Notes under the pieces: model-generated
The model's input: the letters and a program-made list of their open reading frames with translations, nothing else
The model's database searches: none
What the model was told of the DNA's origin: nothing
Program-made: the position numbers and the translations under genes
Shown: positions 12,501 through 24,428 of the stretch, piece after piece
Numbering within the stretch: the stretch's first letter is position 1
Layout: each line of letters opens with the position of its first letter
NCBI RefSeq assembly: GCF_002999335.1
Contig: NW_020312258.1
Span: forward strand, 248,001-312,000
Direction: 5' to 3'
DNA length: 64,000 nt
Source: Cyclospora cayetanensis
Lineage: Eukaryota; Apicomplexa; Conoidasida; Eucoccidiorida; Eimeriidae

Positions 12501-13459
12501 GCTGCCGCGATCGCCAGGCCGAGAGCCGCCGATTTCCCTCGACCCCTTCCTGCAGTGAGCGCTACTGTTTGGTAACTTCCTCCTGCATTGGCAGCGGAAG
12601 GCGTTTTCCCTGCTGGAGCCGTCTCAGCATGACTCCGGAAGCTCCTACAGCTGCACAGGCAATCCAGAAAAGCTAGGACGGCATTTGCCTGGTCCGTGGT
12701 CGCGCATAGCCTCACGAGGGCATCTAGGGGAGGCGCGTGCTGCACTTTCTCCTTGATGAGTTGCAGCTGCTGCCGCTCTTCCTGCTGCTGCATCAGGATC
12801 TCGGGATCTGGAGCAGCCCCTAGATGGGGACCTCCGTTGATCGGCAGAATGTTCAGCTCGTCATCGAGGATGAGGCAGCGACGGCACGACACTAGAGAGA
12901 GAAGAAAGCGCTCTGTGTAGCGTGGGTGTACCTCTGAGAACGCCTGCGTCTTGTATCTGGAGTGTATGTCCATTGCAAGTGCGTAGAGCTGGTTTAGCGA
13001 CGCGAAAGAATGCAGCAAGAGGCAGATAAGACCCCCCCCCTGCACAGTCTCCACGGTGCGACACAGGTTATTTGGCGTCAAGGCCTCATAGTCTTGGAGA
13101 ACGCACATCCCGAAAGTCTGGCCGAGGATCTGCTGCGTGTCTTTGTAGTACACGTAGCGGATATCCGTGCTCGATACGAAGAGCTCAAAAGGATCATCGA
13201 CATTCGGATCGTAGACGCCCCTGCTGATCTTCTTCTGCAGTTGCTTTTGCCGCTTCTTCCTGTGAGAGGAGAACCCGAGATCCTTCTTGTAGCACCACAG
13301 GACGGATGGCTTACGAGGACACAGCTTGCAGAGGAGGTAATGGAGAGACACCACTTGTTCTCGCCCTCTATCCCCTACAAGCACCAAGAAAGCCCTTTCG
13401 CGAGCATCCACGCAACTCTCTACGAGCTGGCGCACGCGGGGATCTACCTTCTTCTTCAT
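6503..13459 (-). CDS. NAT10: RNA cytidine acetyltransferase (NAT10/Kre33/TmcA family)
   Basis: Makes N4-acetylcytidine in 18S rRNA and tRNA using acetyl-CoA and ATP; nucleolar, needed for small-subunit biogenesis. Twelve exons with all phases closed: 12419-13459, 11904-12192, 11444-11703, 10814-11059, 10087-10221, 9116-9835, 8684-8863, 8169-8361, 7706-7797, 7312-7515, 6906-6972, 6503-6603; 1175 residues. Start MKKKVDPRVRQL matches the family N terminus. Walker A GRGRGKSAALG (~304-314); helicase DEAA box VVDEAASIPLP (~427-437); STINGYEGTGRSLSLKLL; SHYKNSPNDLQLLADAP; acetyltransferase block VRIAVHPSLQRMGFGSAAL (~661-679); GEHSCIML; DFRRRF; a Lys-rich tail ending KKFKNMAF. The acetyltransferase domain carries an acidic/Lys-rich insert (~700-790) not in the human protein as I recall it. 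Longer than human NAT10 (about 1025). Intron 11060-11443 contains a TG microsatellite. Identification is secure. Confidence 0.96.
11108..11245. repeat. TG-rich microsatellite in a NAT10 intron
   Basis: Irregular TGTG/TGTC/TGTA repeats on the plus strand, inside the intron between exons 11444-11703 and 10814-11059 of the minus-strand NAT10 gene. Confidence 0.85.
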
Positions 13460-16384
13460 TCTGCAGGAAGATGGCGAAAAGGCGCCCAGATATGCACAGC
13501 ACAACACACGGCAACGGATTCTGCTGGCCGCAAAGCACAACAAGGAGGCGTAGCAAGCAAAGGAGGTACAGCAAACACGAGCAATCGCACAAGAAGGCGC
13601 AGAGGGAGGAGGAAACGGGGGAAGGCGAAGGGAAGGCTAACCCCAAGCACGAATACACTCTAAGAGAGAGGGCCAGCTGGACTTAAGGCAGCCATGCGAT
13701 CCAGGGGACTGATTCCCTGGTACGTAAGTGGTTGATCGACTCCTAAGCTGGCTTAGTCTATGTACAGTTTGTGCATGCAGGCTCTGACTGCTTACGTTGC
13801 GCAGTCCACGTACAGACGACAACAGAATCCCTGGGAACCGTTCAAGGATCCCTTCCCAGACCATGCCTCAAAAGGAGAGAACCCTGATATCTGAATCTCC
13901 CGCCCCCACAGCGAGGAATGAATAGAAGACAAAACAAATACAAGAAAAAAAAGAAGCAAGCCAGGCCCTTGGACTGATTCCTTCTGGAAGTTTAATGTGG
14001 GCTGAGAAAACAGACTTAGGGCATCGGGAGGGCCCTCCAAGCGGCGGGGGGGCCCCTGCGACTGGTAGACGCTGCCGGGGGGAGTGGGCAACAATTAGTG
14101 GCGTTTCAAAGGCTTATTTATTCATCATGGAGTTTTAATGCAAAATGCTAAGTTGATGGGTAGTCGCAGCTTTCCTGCAATCGAAATATGGAAGCACTGA
14201 CCCCGCCTCGGCGGGCCCTCTCGCTCGTGCGAGAGGATTCTTCCGAGGGGGCTGACAAAAATCTGTCGTCCTTCTAAAGTTCTGATTGCTGCGTTAGCAA
14301 TGAAGGTCGCCTCACTTACTCCCTTCAATGCGCTTTTCGCTCTAAATGCTGGAGTTTGTGTTGTGGGGAGAAACACCACTTTCAGCCAATATCTGCCTCT
14401 TTAATTTTCTCTTCATCAATTAAGAGCTGACTTTCAGGTTAACATGTTCGTATGTGTCACTGGGTCCCGCTTTGGGCTAGCAAAATATGATACAAGGAGA
14501 CCACCTTGGGGGCCTGTGCGCTACATGGTGCTATGTGTGACTGCGATTTTGAAAACGTGCAGTGTTCGGAGCTGGGTGCAGCAACGCGCGCTCTAATTGC
14601 CCCTCCATTGTATTTTGTCGTACCTGTGTAGGGCGAGGCCTTCAGTGAGAAGGGAAAGAAAGCGCCTGTCGAACGGAACACCATAACAATATTTTGCCAA
14701 GTATCTCCTTTCCCGATGAAGAGGCTGAAAGCTCGATACTTGTCGCCTCAGAGAGCTACGGGTTAAGCAACACAGTACCTCTGATAAACGCACACATGCA
14801 GTACAGGCCACCCTACGGGCCAACGGAGTGTACAGACAACTCCAGGAAGTTGCAACAATTCATAGGCAGCTCTGCGGAAAACTGAACTCAGCTTTCCGCG
14901 GAGGAATGCAAGCCCTAACGAAAGATTAAGAGTATTACAGCAACTTAGGGCAGCATGCAAATAGCAGGCCTTCATGAATGCACTAAAAAAGCTTCGTGCA
15001 CTCGCGCCAGCCGGTCTTCGCTCTCTCCGCGGAAGCCCTCACTGAATATTCGAGGGGTCAGAAAGCATAGCCAGGGACCGTTTCATTGGGATCACGCATG
15101 GATTCAGTGTTCAGGAACCACCTGACACGTCGTAACGGTTTCGTTTTCCAGCTGCCAATTTGTATTTCAAATGTGCCACGACCGAATCTCTAGCCCCGCT
15201 TCAACCAGCTCTGAAGGCCTCCACACGCAGGTCGTCTGGCCGCGACAAACGCTTCTATTCCACCAACGTAGAAGCTTGCTGCAGCAGCCGTTAAGAATCA
15301 GGGAGCAGACAAGCCACCTTGTGGCTAAGAAGCTCACGGTTTCACCAGATAGGTTGACCAACAGGGTCCTCCGTTCACCCCCAAAGGCACATATTCTGCT
15401 CTTTAGTTGAGAGCGGCTGAAGTTGCATGTAGTTAGACAGCGTCCCACCTGGAGAGATCCTACGTCGGCATCTCTTGCCGCGGAGATCTTAGACGCTCTG
15501 TCCCTGGTCTCATGCCTAGCAAGCCCCTCCAGACCTATCTAAACTCACAGTTGTAATCCGTACGCGGTGCTTGAAATGAAGCTATACGTGCTCTATTGCG
15601 CGGCAATTAACTAGACGTAGCAACAGCGTGACGCATGCACACCAGTTCGCCTGCCGTTGAGCTCGCTGATAAGCAGAGCGAGGTGCCGGGGAGTTTAGGC
15701 CGGTTGCCCGATGCTCCACAGCTGTGTGCGAGGGGGCGAAAGAATAAGAGATACTGACCCTTGCACAACACCCGTTCGCTCGGTAGCTCGTGAGCGGCGA
15801 GTCGGCTATAGCAGGGTGCCTGACAAGCAGGAAACTATATCAGGATCGCACACACCAGAAGGAGGCCTCCCTAAGAGTTCCCTCCTCAAAACGCTTCCAC
15901 TTCACAAGATATGCGTAAGTGGCGCACACGTGTGACAGCGCCACTTGGAGCCCTTCCATGCAGAGAGTGGGAGTCTTGAGAGTCCCACGTCGATAAAGTT
16001 ACGATTGCACTTGCAGTCGCCGTGGCGATAGACGTGAATGCATGCAAGTGTGCGGGTGCATACACGCAGGCATCTACAGCGATACACATACACATACACC
16101 TGAGCACCCGAAATTACGGCGGTGCCCTGCGATAGATGCGCTTGGAGAGAACCGTCTATACCCGAGACGGACAGATCCAGATTGTCTGCCAGTCGCAGGC
16201 AGGTGCCATCATCATGCGAGAGCTCCGACACACACATGCACGCCCCCCAGCATTCCAGCTCAAGTTGTACATAGACACGCAAGAGGCCTCGCTGTGTGCA
16301 GGCAGGCCACGAGGAACGCTATCTACTCGTGCAGACGGAACGACAGAGAGAGAAAAAACGACAGCAGCGCCAGCCCGTCGGTGC
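13460..16384. other. 2.9-kb gene-poor intergenic stretch
   Basis: Lies between the NAT10 start codon and the 3' end of the PIMT gene, both on the minus strand, so it includes the NAT10 promoter. I find no conserved protein block, RNA gene or repeat array. Open frames are short and unremarkable. GC-rich pieces near 13900-14100 include short runs of G and C. Confidence 0.55.
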
Positions 16385-18509
16385 TCAATGCTGCTTGACG
16401 AGAGGCACATACATCACACTGGTAATGTACCGCAGGGAGACTTCTCCCGCGCTGTTTTTTTCGACACCGACAAGCGCCTGTCCTGGTTCCCAGCCACACC
16501 CATGCCCCCGAACCTCCTTCTCTCCCCGTCCCTCGATTCGTATCTTGCCTCGTCTGCACTCCACTGGTATGACCATCTGACCTCCAGGAGCCAGCTGCTC
16601 CAGCAGCGCTGCAGGCACCGCTGCTGCGGCTGCACCCACATGAATTGCGTGGTAAGGGGCCGCTGATGCAGGACCTCCTGACCAGCCGTCACCCTTCACC
16701 AACGCGAAGTTGGAGCCTTGCAGCAAGGAAGGAAACGCGCTAGCCACGTTCCTGGCAAACACACAGGGACAAACCCCACGTAAGGATCTCTTCTACTCCC
16801 CCCCTCCCCGTATCACCCCCACTCCTCAACCGATTGCGCCACACGCCCTCCCCGAATTCCACAGAGCTGCACACACAACACGCTACGGACGAGAGCGAGC
16901 TTGCAAACACGCACTTGCGAGAAAGGTCGACAAGCCCCTGAATATAATCAATTCCTACGGCAGTGCCGCCTCCAGCCTTGTCCGCCCCTACCATGAGGGC
17001 CATGCATACTGTCAAGTATCCAGTTCCTGAACCTGAACAGCAATCCTCGCCAAGCATTTGCACATGCTAGAAGACGCTCTACAGCCCTAAGGACATACAG
17101 AGACGTACTAAAAAGGTGCCCTCAATACTTTACCGCTAAGCCACACAGAGCCACCATACTTACCCCTCCCATGTATATGTACATACATATGTATATATAT
17201 ACAGAGCTATCCATTAAGCGATGATGAGACTTTTAAAAAGTGCAGGTCCTCTGCTTATAAGGCACGCTCTTGAAGCCCGCTTTGACCAATCGCCTTTGAT
17301 ACGGCAACACTTCTGACAGCTGCCTCGTTTCCTTCTCGGTCTCCCTGTCTTGGTAGATCAGCAGAGGCATGTACATATAGGGGGGTACGACGATGACGCA
17401 TGCATTACATATGCACTCAAGGGTGCATGCGCAGACGACTTTTATGCACAGCCCCTGCATGCCAACACGGAATTCCAGCTGTATCTACGTCGAGAAGCTA
17501 GCGCCAGGCCCTCTGAGCAGCAGGCTACAGCAGGAGTATTTAGGCACCTTCACAACATTGCAGGCTCCCAGTCCCCTCCAGCTGCTTACCAACATCGAGT
17601 GCTCTGTTTCCAGGGACCAGTTGATCCTTGAGCTCTTCCAGAGCCATCGCATGCATGTGCGGTGCAGAAATTGTTGCATCGTAGCCGATTGGCTGCGGCG
17701 AGTCCATGTAGGGGGCCATACTCACGAAAGAGCCACGATCAACCTTCAAACAAGAGACACATATTGCGTTTTGAGAGATAACTTTGGGGGTGTTTGCGGT
17801 CGAGGGTTCGCAGGGCAAGTAGGGGAGAAAGAAAGCAACTGGAAAGAGTCAACTGCGATCCATGTCGAATCACCGTACGCGGCGGGTGTCAGTGCCGCTG
17901 AAATTCCTCTTTTGGCAACTAGCTATCGTGCTGGCAAGGTCATGTATCACAAGGGAGGGAATTAATCTCGCGGAAACCTTTACACTTTTCCTTCCAGTTT
18001 GTGTGTGCTGTGGTGTGCACGTACACCAGGAGAGAGCGCACCTTGAGCATCGTCTCGAATACTCTTTGATCACTAAACACTCCGTTTCTCCTAAGGTTGG
18101 ACACCAGCTCTTCATTTGAACCCCCGTGACTTCGCCAGGCCATTGTCTTCTGCGTTAGGGGGAGAAGCCCCTGAGATCCGGAGAAATCTGAGGAACCTTC
18201 CGACGCCGCAAGGCTCCGCGACGAAAATGACAAGGAAAGCGGGAGTTCTCTCCAGCTGCGCTGGTTGATGAACGGGTTCCTCGATACAGGCGATGGAATC
18301 GAGGCTTTGCTGTTGAGCGGAGGGGCCGTACTGGCCGGTGTGGTGACCTCCCTAGAAAGCAAGCGCGAGGCTTTAGGATAGTGAGCGAGTCTGTGAAACG
18401 AAGGGAGTAAATGCGTGGATGATGCAGAGCGCGCGCCGAAAACTGCTGAGACAGCAGCCGCCACAATGAATGTTGTCCATACACCTGGAGTGGTGCAATC
18501 GCGGGCCAT
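16385..18509 (-). CDS. PCMT1: Protein-L-isoaspartate O-methyltransferase with long N-terminal extension
   Basis: Repairs isoaspartyl residues in aged proteins using S-adenosylmethionine. Four exons close in phase: 18042-18509, 17590-17743, 16915-17032, 16385-16751; 368 residues. Core hallmarks: [32 protein letters not shown] then APHMHA, SAM motif [13 protein letters not shown] split by an intron, [44 protein letters not shown], and the end [18 protein letters not shown]. The family is usually about 220-230 residues. Here 122 residues precede the canonical start [13 protein letters not shown]; they begin with a hydrophobic stretch ([15 protein letters not shown]) like a signal peptide, then Ser/Pro-rich sequence. 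An in-frame ATG at 18141-18143 would give a cytosolic form of normal size. About 22 extra residues follow MVIPV; they could be a retained in-frame intron, but no clean splice pair is visible. Family call is secure; targeting is inference. Confidence 0.93.
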
Positions 18510-19734
18510 TACGATTACGCAAAGGCACAAGACCAACGGTGGCTGCTCAATCAAAATCTTCGCACTTAATTGCGTATTTAGGCAAATTTGCATGTAACAC
18601 AAAGGAGCCAGCTAACACACGAACAAAGATCTCCCTGACCCCTCTGAGATACCCTGAATCACACGCGCTCACTCCCCCGGTCGTTGGGCAGGGCCACCTG
18701 CCGGCACACGAAGCCCTTCACACCAAAAAGATTTGATTGAGCACGAGAAAATGCTGCAGGAAATTTACCTGGATTCACACTACGGTTAGTGTACAGACAA
18801 GACAAAGAAGCACGCCACCGGTACCACTCCCTCACGCTCACCCACTAGCACGACGAGCCTCAGAGAGCCACCGACTAAACGGCAACATACGTGTAACTGC
18901 AAAAGATCTGAGCAGCGATAGCCAAAGCAGTGCCAACAATCATGGCAGCAACAATGCTGAGGCAGCAAGTGTTCAAACACAATGTTCAGCGACATACCTG
19001 ATCTAGTTCGGTCAGATGAACGGTTTGCTTTTGCCTTTCTATGAACGGGGGGACATGAAGCTCTCTGCTCAGGCCGCAGGCACATCAATAGAGTATCTAA
19101 ATGTTGAAGGCTGATTTCTTTCGCAGTGTGTTAACGAGTAGACAACGTGGCACACAGTAAACTGCACCACACGACAGCAGTCAACCTTGGGGTGCCTATC
19201 GGTAGATGATGCTTGTTCACCTTGGAAACAAGGTGAACAAGCGCACCGTGCAACCCTGCTGGGCAGATGGCTAGCCGATGTAGCGAGCTAAGGCACACTG
19301 AAGCGCTTTCTATACTGCATTGCGTTGGTGTAAGTAGAAATTCGCCAAGAATTGACTATTTGGCGGTGTGTCTCTTCGCGCGTCCAATTTGCTGTAGAGT
19401 AGAATCAGCTCCGTACACCAACGCGCAAGTGGTGTGTGTGTGTGTGTCTGTGTGAGCTAGACGCTGTAGACAACAATTTGTGTATGCTGGGGAAGAGTAA
19501 AGCAACGGCCGCCCGCGCCGTCCCTCTCCCCGAATGCAGAAAACTGAGGGGCGTCGATAGTACAAGGTGGGGTTCATTTGAGGAACACTCAGTAGCTTTT
19601 TATGAAGTCTACTAAGTCTGGAGTTCATTGTTTGCCAAAGGAGACTTTGGATGGGGCGTCATAGCTGAAAAGTTGGAAAAAGCTGGCAGGCAGCCAGCTC
19701 GCTAGCCGAAATGAGACTAATATCTGACTGATTG
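18510..19734. other. Intergenic region between PIMT and the MICU-like gene
   Basis: Holds the PIMT promoter and the 3' UTR of the MICU-like gene. Contains a perfect 13-bp hairpin at 19211-19242 and a short GT run near 19434-19454. No gene seen. Confidence 0.6.
19211..19242. other. Perfect 13-bp inverted repeat (hairpin)
   Basis: Left arm 19211-19223, six-base loop 19224-19229, right arm 19230-19242; the arms (GCTTGTTCACCTT and its complement) pair without mismatch. It sits about 490 bp downstream of the MICU-like stop codon and about 700 bp upstream of the PIMT start. Role unknown. Confidence 0.8.
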
Positions 19735-21580
19735 TCAGAGCAAATCCCGTAGAAGAAGAATGAGGGGCAGTCGCAACAAGGATGTGGTGGTGGTCGACGC
19801 CTTTTCTGGCGTGTTGTAGCACCTGAAGGCCAAGAAAACGCCCATCCAGCAAATATCAAAAGACTGCACACCGTGTTCGCCTCACGCCGTATATACCCTA
19901 ACTTACACTCGAGCAAAATCGTCAAATGTGAGCGCAAGGCCAGCATGGCAAAAGGCGCTCGTCCAGGGCTCCTCCTGCACGTCAACGAATAGCTCCTTCT
20001 TCGCGCATTCTGCTGCTGCTACTGCTGTTGCTGTTGGCAGCGTCTTCCCGCACTCTGGAGAAACGCCTAGGAACGGGTACTTGCCCTTAAACATCTCCAC
20101 GGCACTCGCAATAGCCAAATCATCGACCTGCATCCCAAACAGGCTAGGGGGCAGGCTATGCTGGAGAGAGAGAGGCAAGGGCCACCAGCCATTTGAGACT
20201 CAGCATGTTGGCGCATGCGTGATGCACATGCGCCTACCCCAATGCCTATATGTGCATGTGTGCAGCATGATACAACAACATGTGTAAGTGCCCTGCCGTC
20301 ACAGCGAATAGCCAAACCTGACGTGGCCAGGAGCCAGTTGCCGCGACCAAAGCACAGACTCAGAAGAGCTTACGGTGCGGAAAGGTATTTGCGCGCGGCG
20401 GAACTTGTCAAGTATGAAGGGAGTCAACAACACTGTACAACACACATGGCATCCTATACCCGCAGTCTAAGTCGTATTGACTGACGCCCTTGCTGCCTCG
20501 TGCCGTACTGTCGTGTAGGCCACGGGAGTCTAGAGGGTGGGTGTATTAAGAGCTTAGAGACTAAAATTGCACTTCGGTGGAGATGATGGAAGACGGCAGC
20601 CACCACGAAGAAGTGCAAAGACCCGCTTTCTTCTCTGTCGAAGAGAGCGAAGATCGCTGAGACGCACAAAACTGATTGTGTGTGTACGTGTGTCTGTGTG
20701 TGTATGCGTGTGTGTATGTATGTATGTGTGTATGTGTGTGTATGTATGTCTGTGTGCGTGTGTTTCACAATGCCATCATATTGAAGCCTTAAGGCCTCCT
20801 ACAGTGGTTGCCATGTTCTGTGCGGAGAGCGAATGGCGGAGACAGCACGGTTTAATTTGCCAAACGCCACCCAGTAGCATCTTCTTTGAAGCCCTTGCTC
20901 TCACACTGCCTTTGAGGCCTCTCTCTTGCCCCCGCTATCTGCCATCGCTGCTCCCGAGTCCAAACTCTCAACCTCTCGCGTTTCACTGCTAGTATACATC
21001 TATCTGTGTGCCTTGTGCATCGCTCCTCAATGCACAATAAATCCGCCTATTCTACCTCTGATCCGCTCATCCCCCTCCACGCTACAGAAGTTGCACAGCG
21101 TCAAAAGCAACTCGAAGATATCCGCGAAACCGCCATGTGTGCCTTGCACTGCAGCAAAGGCCTCTGCATCACAAAAAGCTACAGACGTACAGCTCACGCA
21201 CTAGGGGATCACGCTTCGTGACACGTTCGCAGCTTTTCAGCTAACGCTGCCCGCTGCCAGCAGAAAAAGGCACGATACAGCACACGTTTCCAGCTTCAAC
21301 TTCATGCGCATCGGCTTGCACGTACTCTCAAGCGCCTTTCTGGCGTTGCTTCTGCTCTGAAGCTCGCCGGGATCTGCAGCAGATCCATCCTGCATCTGCC
21401 CTAGCACTAAGGGTTCTAACGCGCTATAAAAATCATGCCAGTCAACGTAGAGAGCTGCAGACTTCGCCAGCAAGGCTCTTACAGCTGCGCAATCACGCAG
21501 GTTCCAACAGCATAATCCTTGGCCACTGCACGCGCCAAGTCTCAGGTGAACGTCAATCTCCGCATTACATCTCTCGTCCG

Positions 21581-21618
<38 letters not shown>

Positions 21619-22479
21619 TCCGCTCAGGTTGCCTACGGTCTGGTGATTGTCTTACCGCATGAGAGTGGCACACGCTTCAGAAGGCTGTCCGTGTTTGTAT
21701 TTGCTTGCTCTGGAGGCTTCGTACTAAGGGCTGGTAGAAGGGGGGGGAGGGTATCGCTAAAGGAAATTCGGTTGGCGAGCACTGGCCTTTGAAACTTCAC
21801 GTAGGTGAGTCGCCGAGGGGCTGTAAGCGAAAGGCCTCGTTTTAAGGCCATCTGCCGCTCCAAGCGGCAAGCAGCCTCTGCTCGCTGCTCCAGCTCGCGC
21901 GAAGACATGACAGACTCGAGCGACTTTCTGCAGTGTACAGTCGGTACAAAGACTCTTCGAAGCGGGTGTGCAACGCCCCGATACCAAGCATCTGAAAGCT
22001 TGTACTCGAGAAAAGAGAACCTGCCATGCAGTAAAAGTCACGACTTACCTGGCGTTGTTGTAGCTTGCATACAGCGAAAGTCGGGAATAGACACGGACGG
22101 CTTACCGGTTATTGTAGCTGTCCACCAGCCCTCCAAGAGAGTCTTCCTGCTGTAAAAGATCGCTTAGCGTGGCAACACTCTCGCGCGCCACCACGAGGCT
22201 TCCACCTGCAAGATTTCTCTGAACATTATTAGAAAAAGGCCTCTTTTGGCCCTGTCCAAGAGGCCTAAGGGGCTTGAACGAGGCGCTTAAGTTTCCTATG
22301 AGCACGGATGCGGGAGCAATGCAGGGGCCTAGAGGTGCACCTGGTAGAGTTGGAAGCAAGGCGTGCCTGGTTGTTGCTGCTGCTAACGCGGTTGGTGCTG
22401 CTTTCAACGCCGTTGCTGAATACGCTGCCGCAGAGGTGGTTGTAGCCGCTAGGTGTCTCGCCACGGAGTGGAGGAGCAT
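19735..22479 (-). CDS. Mitochondrion-targeted EF-hand-like protein, possibly MICU family
   Basis: Seven exons with closed phases: 22106-22479, 21656-22020, 21326-21484, 21056-21178, 20460-20656, 19907-20160, 19735-19822 (stop TGA 19735-19737); 519 residues. The N terminus MLLHSVARHLAATTTSAAA is Arg/Ser/Ala-rich without acidic residues, typical of a mitochondrial presequence. Residues ~310-360 read GGFADIFELLLTLCNF, then RAIFALFDREESGSLHFF. This parallels the MICU1/2 pattern of a helix FLLTLL followed by a helix and the loop AF.MFD..G...D..EF. The end, LALTFDDFARVCYNTP, resembles the MICU C-terminal lobe (EEDFA..L). The upstream piece FLEYKLSDAWYRGVAHPLRR also echoes the family's YE.R.R..S.P..F. 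If correct it would gate mitochondrial calcium uptake. Neither loop keeps a full set of calcium ligands. It could instead be another EF-hand-derived protein. Exon model fairly good; family call tentative. Confidence 0.5.
20676..20766. repeat. TG-rich microsatellite in an intron of the MICU-like gene
   Basis: TGTG/TATG repeats on the plus strand between exons 21056-21178 and 20460-20656. Confidence 0.8.
21580..21619. repeat. (TA)n in an intron of the MICU-like gene
   Basis: About 38 bp of alternating TA with one CA interruption, between exons 21656-22020 and 21326-21484. Confidence 0.85.
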
Positions 22480-24428
22480 TGCCAATTCCGAAGCTCAGCT
22501 GATATAGAGAGGCCTAGAGCACTTTATGGCACCACCCACAGGTTAGGCTTTTCCTACAAGCCCTTGGGACTCCTCACGCTGTCGGTACTTTGGCTAGCGA
22601 TTTGGCGTGCCTCGAGAAAATCACAGCCCCTCAGAGTGCAGTGTCTCTTGCTTCCAGGAACCTCTATGCACTTCCGCTTAGGACGCTCACGTCTGCATCA
22701 ATTCCAGTTCGTGCACTTGTGAGCGTTCGGAAAGCAGTTCATGGGTAGGTAGAGCCGTCCGTGAACTCCCTCCCTGATGAGATCACTTGCCAGTGTGCGC
22801 TTGTGCACGATATGAAGGGTACATGCAGCTAAGAAGGCAGAAACGAAAAGGAACATAGCAGTGTGTAATTGTCAATGCAAATTAATGAAAACGTGCGGAG
22901 TTTGCCACTTTCGGCAGCAGTAGCCGTGCCGGTCAGGGGCCCTCTATCGCTGAGTTGGACTACGGGCGCAGCTCTTCCTCCAGCACAAAGCTTCCTTTCA
23001 CGCATGAACGCATATGTGCTACAAAATATAGGGAGTCAGAAAAATCATGATTTCATTGATTGAATGCCGTTGAGCAGCGCTTTCGGAAGAAAAAAGCACA
23101 GACTCGACTCGCGCGGTGTACGGACACTCGTGGCGACGGCTGAACTTCCTCATTACAAAAGCCAATGCTGCTTAGTAGTCCCCAGCTCTCAATTAGTTTC
23201 ACCTTTTTCTAAAACATGTAAAGCAGTAACTTCTGCCTTAAGCGCGCGATCGCTTGGAGGGTGATTTAACTTCCTGAGTGTACGCAGGGCGTTCGGTAAA
23301 AGTGTTATAGGGATGACAGTTCAGGCATTGAAAGTAAATCAGAAAACGCGCTGCACGTACATCCTGAGGGCGGAGCGGGAGACACAGCGAATATTGCGTG
23401 CAAGCGACCTCCCGACGCGTCCCATTAATATTATGGATTGTGTGTTGACACGGTTGACGTAACAATCGGTAATCCGCTTAGACAGCTAGCAATAAATGAC
23501 TCTACAGCATATTCAGCTGTAGCACAGGAGCTGCGCATGCGTCAGCTGCGTGCACACCCTATCGTTCGTGCTGACAGATTTTGATAAGCACAGAGAAAAC
23601 ATGTTTAGGGCCCCCCGCTAAGCTCCTGACAACGAATTCCTTCCCAGTCAGTAGCATTCTGATACGTACATCCTGGCTATCCTTGCTTCCCCTACACAAG
23701 AAACCGCCCGCGCTTACACAATCGAGTAGAGCACGCCCTATGAAAGCGCCTCGACCTTACTGTTGGTTTCTAAAGGGACTTGGAATCGAATCTCTCATCA
23801 CGGAGCCGCTCAAATGCCAGTTAGTTAAGTTTGCACATTTTGGTGATTCTCGGCCCTTGCTGGACCTCAAGGGGCTTTGCCCTAGACTCGCACTCTACAT
23901 ACGGAGAGAGTGCGATGGGGGGGCTTGCGGGCGGCCGCTGTTTCTGAGGAGCTGAAGACGTGTATACGATATTCAGCACATCGTACGCGCAAAGTGGCGC
24001 ATCGTATCGTTCTTGGAGGTCCCCGCCATCCCCCAGCTTTGGAGAATCGCGAACACCCAGAGTGAGCATTCAAAAGTCCTTAACTGTACCAACCTTATGG
24101 GATACCTATCCCCTGGCCTCTCATGCCGCCCCAACGCAACAAGCTACAGGCTCCTTAGAAAGCGTCCCTGTAGATGTCTTCTATGCGCAAGTTGCTCAGT
24201 AGCCTTAGTTGTTACCGACATTCGCATGCATGTGGTGGTAGCTAACTGCCCCAAGACCGCTATTGCCCCCTCTCACTCCCGCGTTCCTCTTACTCCAATT
24301 TGTCGAAATAACATTGACTGCTGCCTCCTCTAGCCATCCGGCGCTGAAGGAATAAAGTGCCTCGAAGCTGCCTGATACCCTACTCAGATAGGCAAGCTGC
24401 TGCCCTCAGGGAGCTCTGCCTGCGAATT
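22480..24428. other. 1.9-kb intergenic region
   Basis: Between the MICU-like start codon and the RAP-gene stop codon. Contains the promoter of the former and the 3' UTR of the latter. No convincing gene; open frames at 23581-23955 and 24013-24333 have no recognisable motif. Confidence 0.55.
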
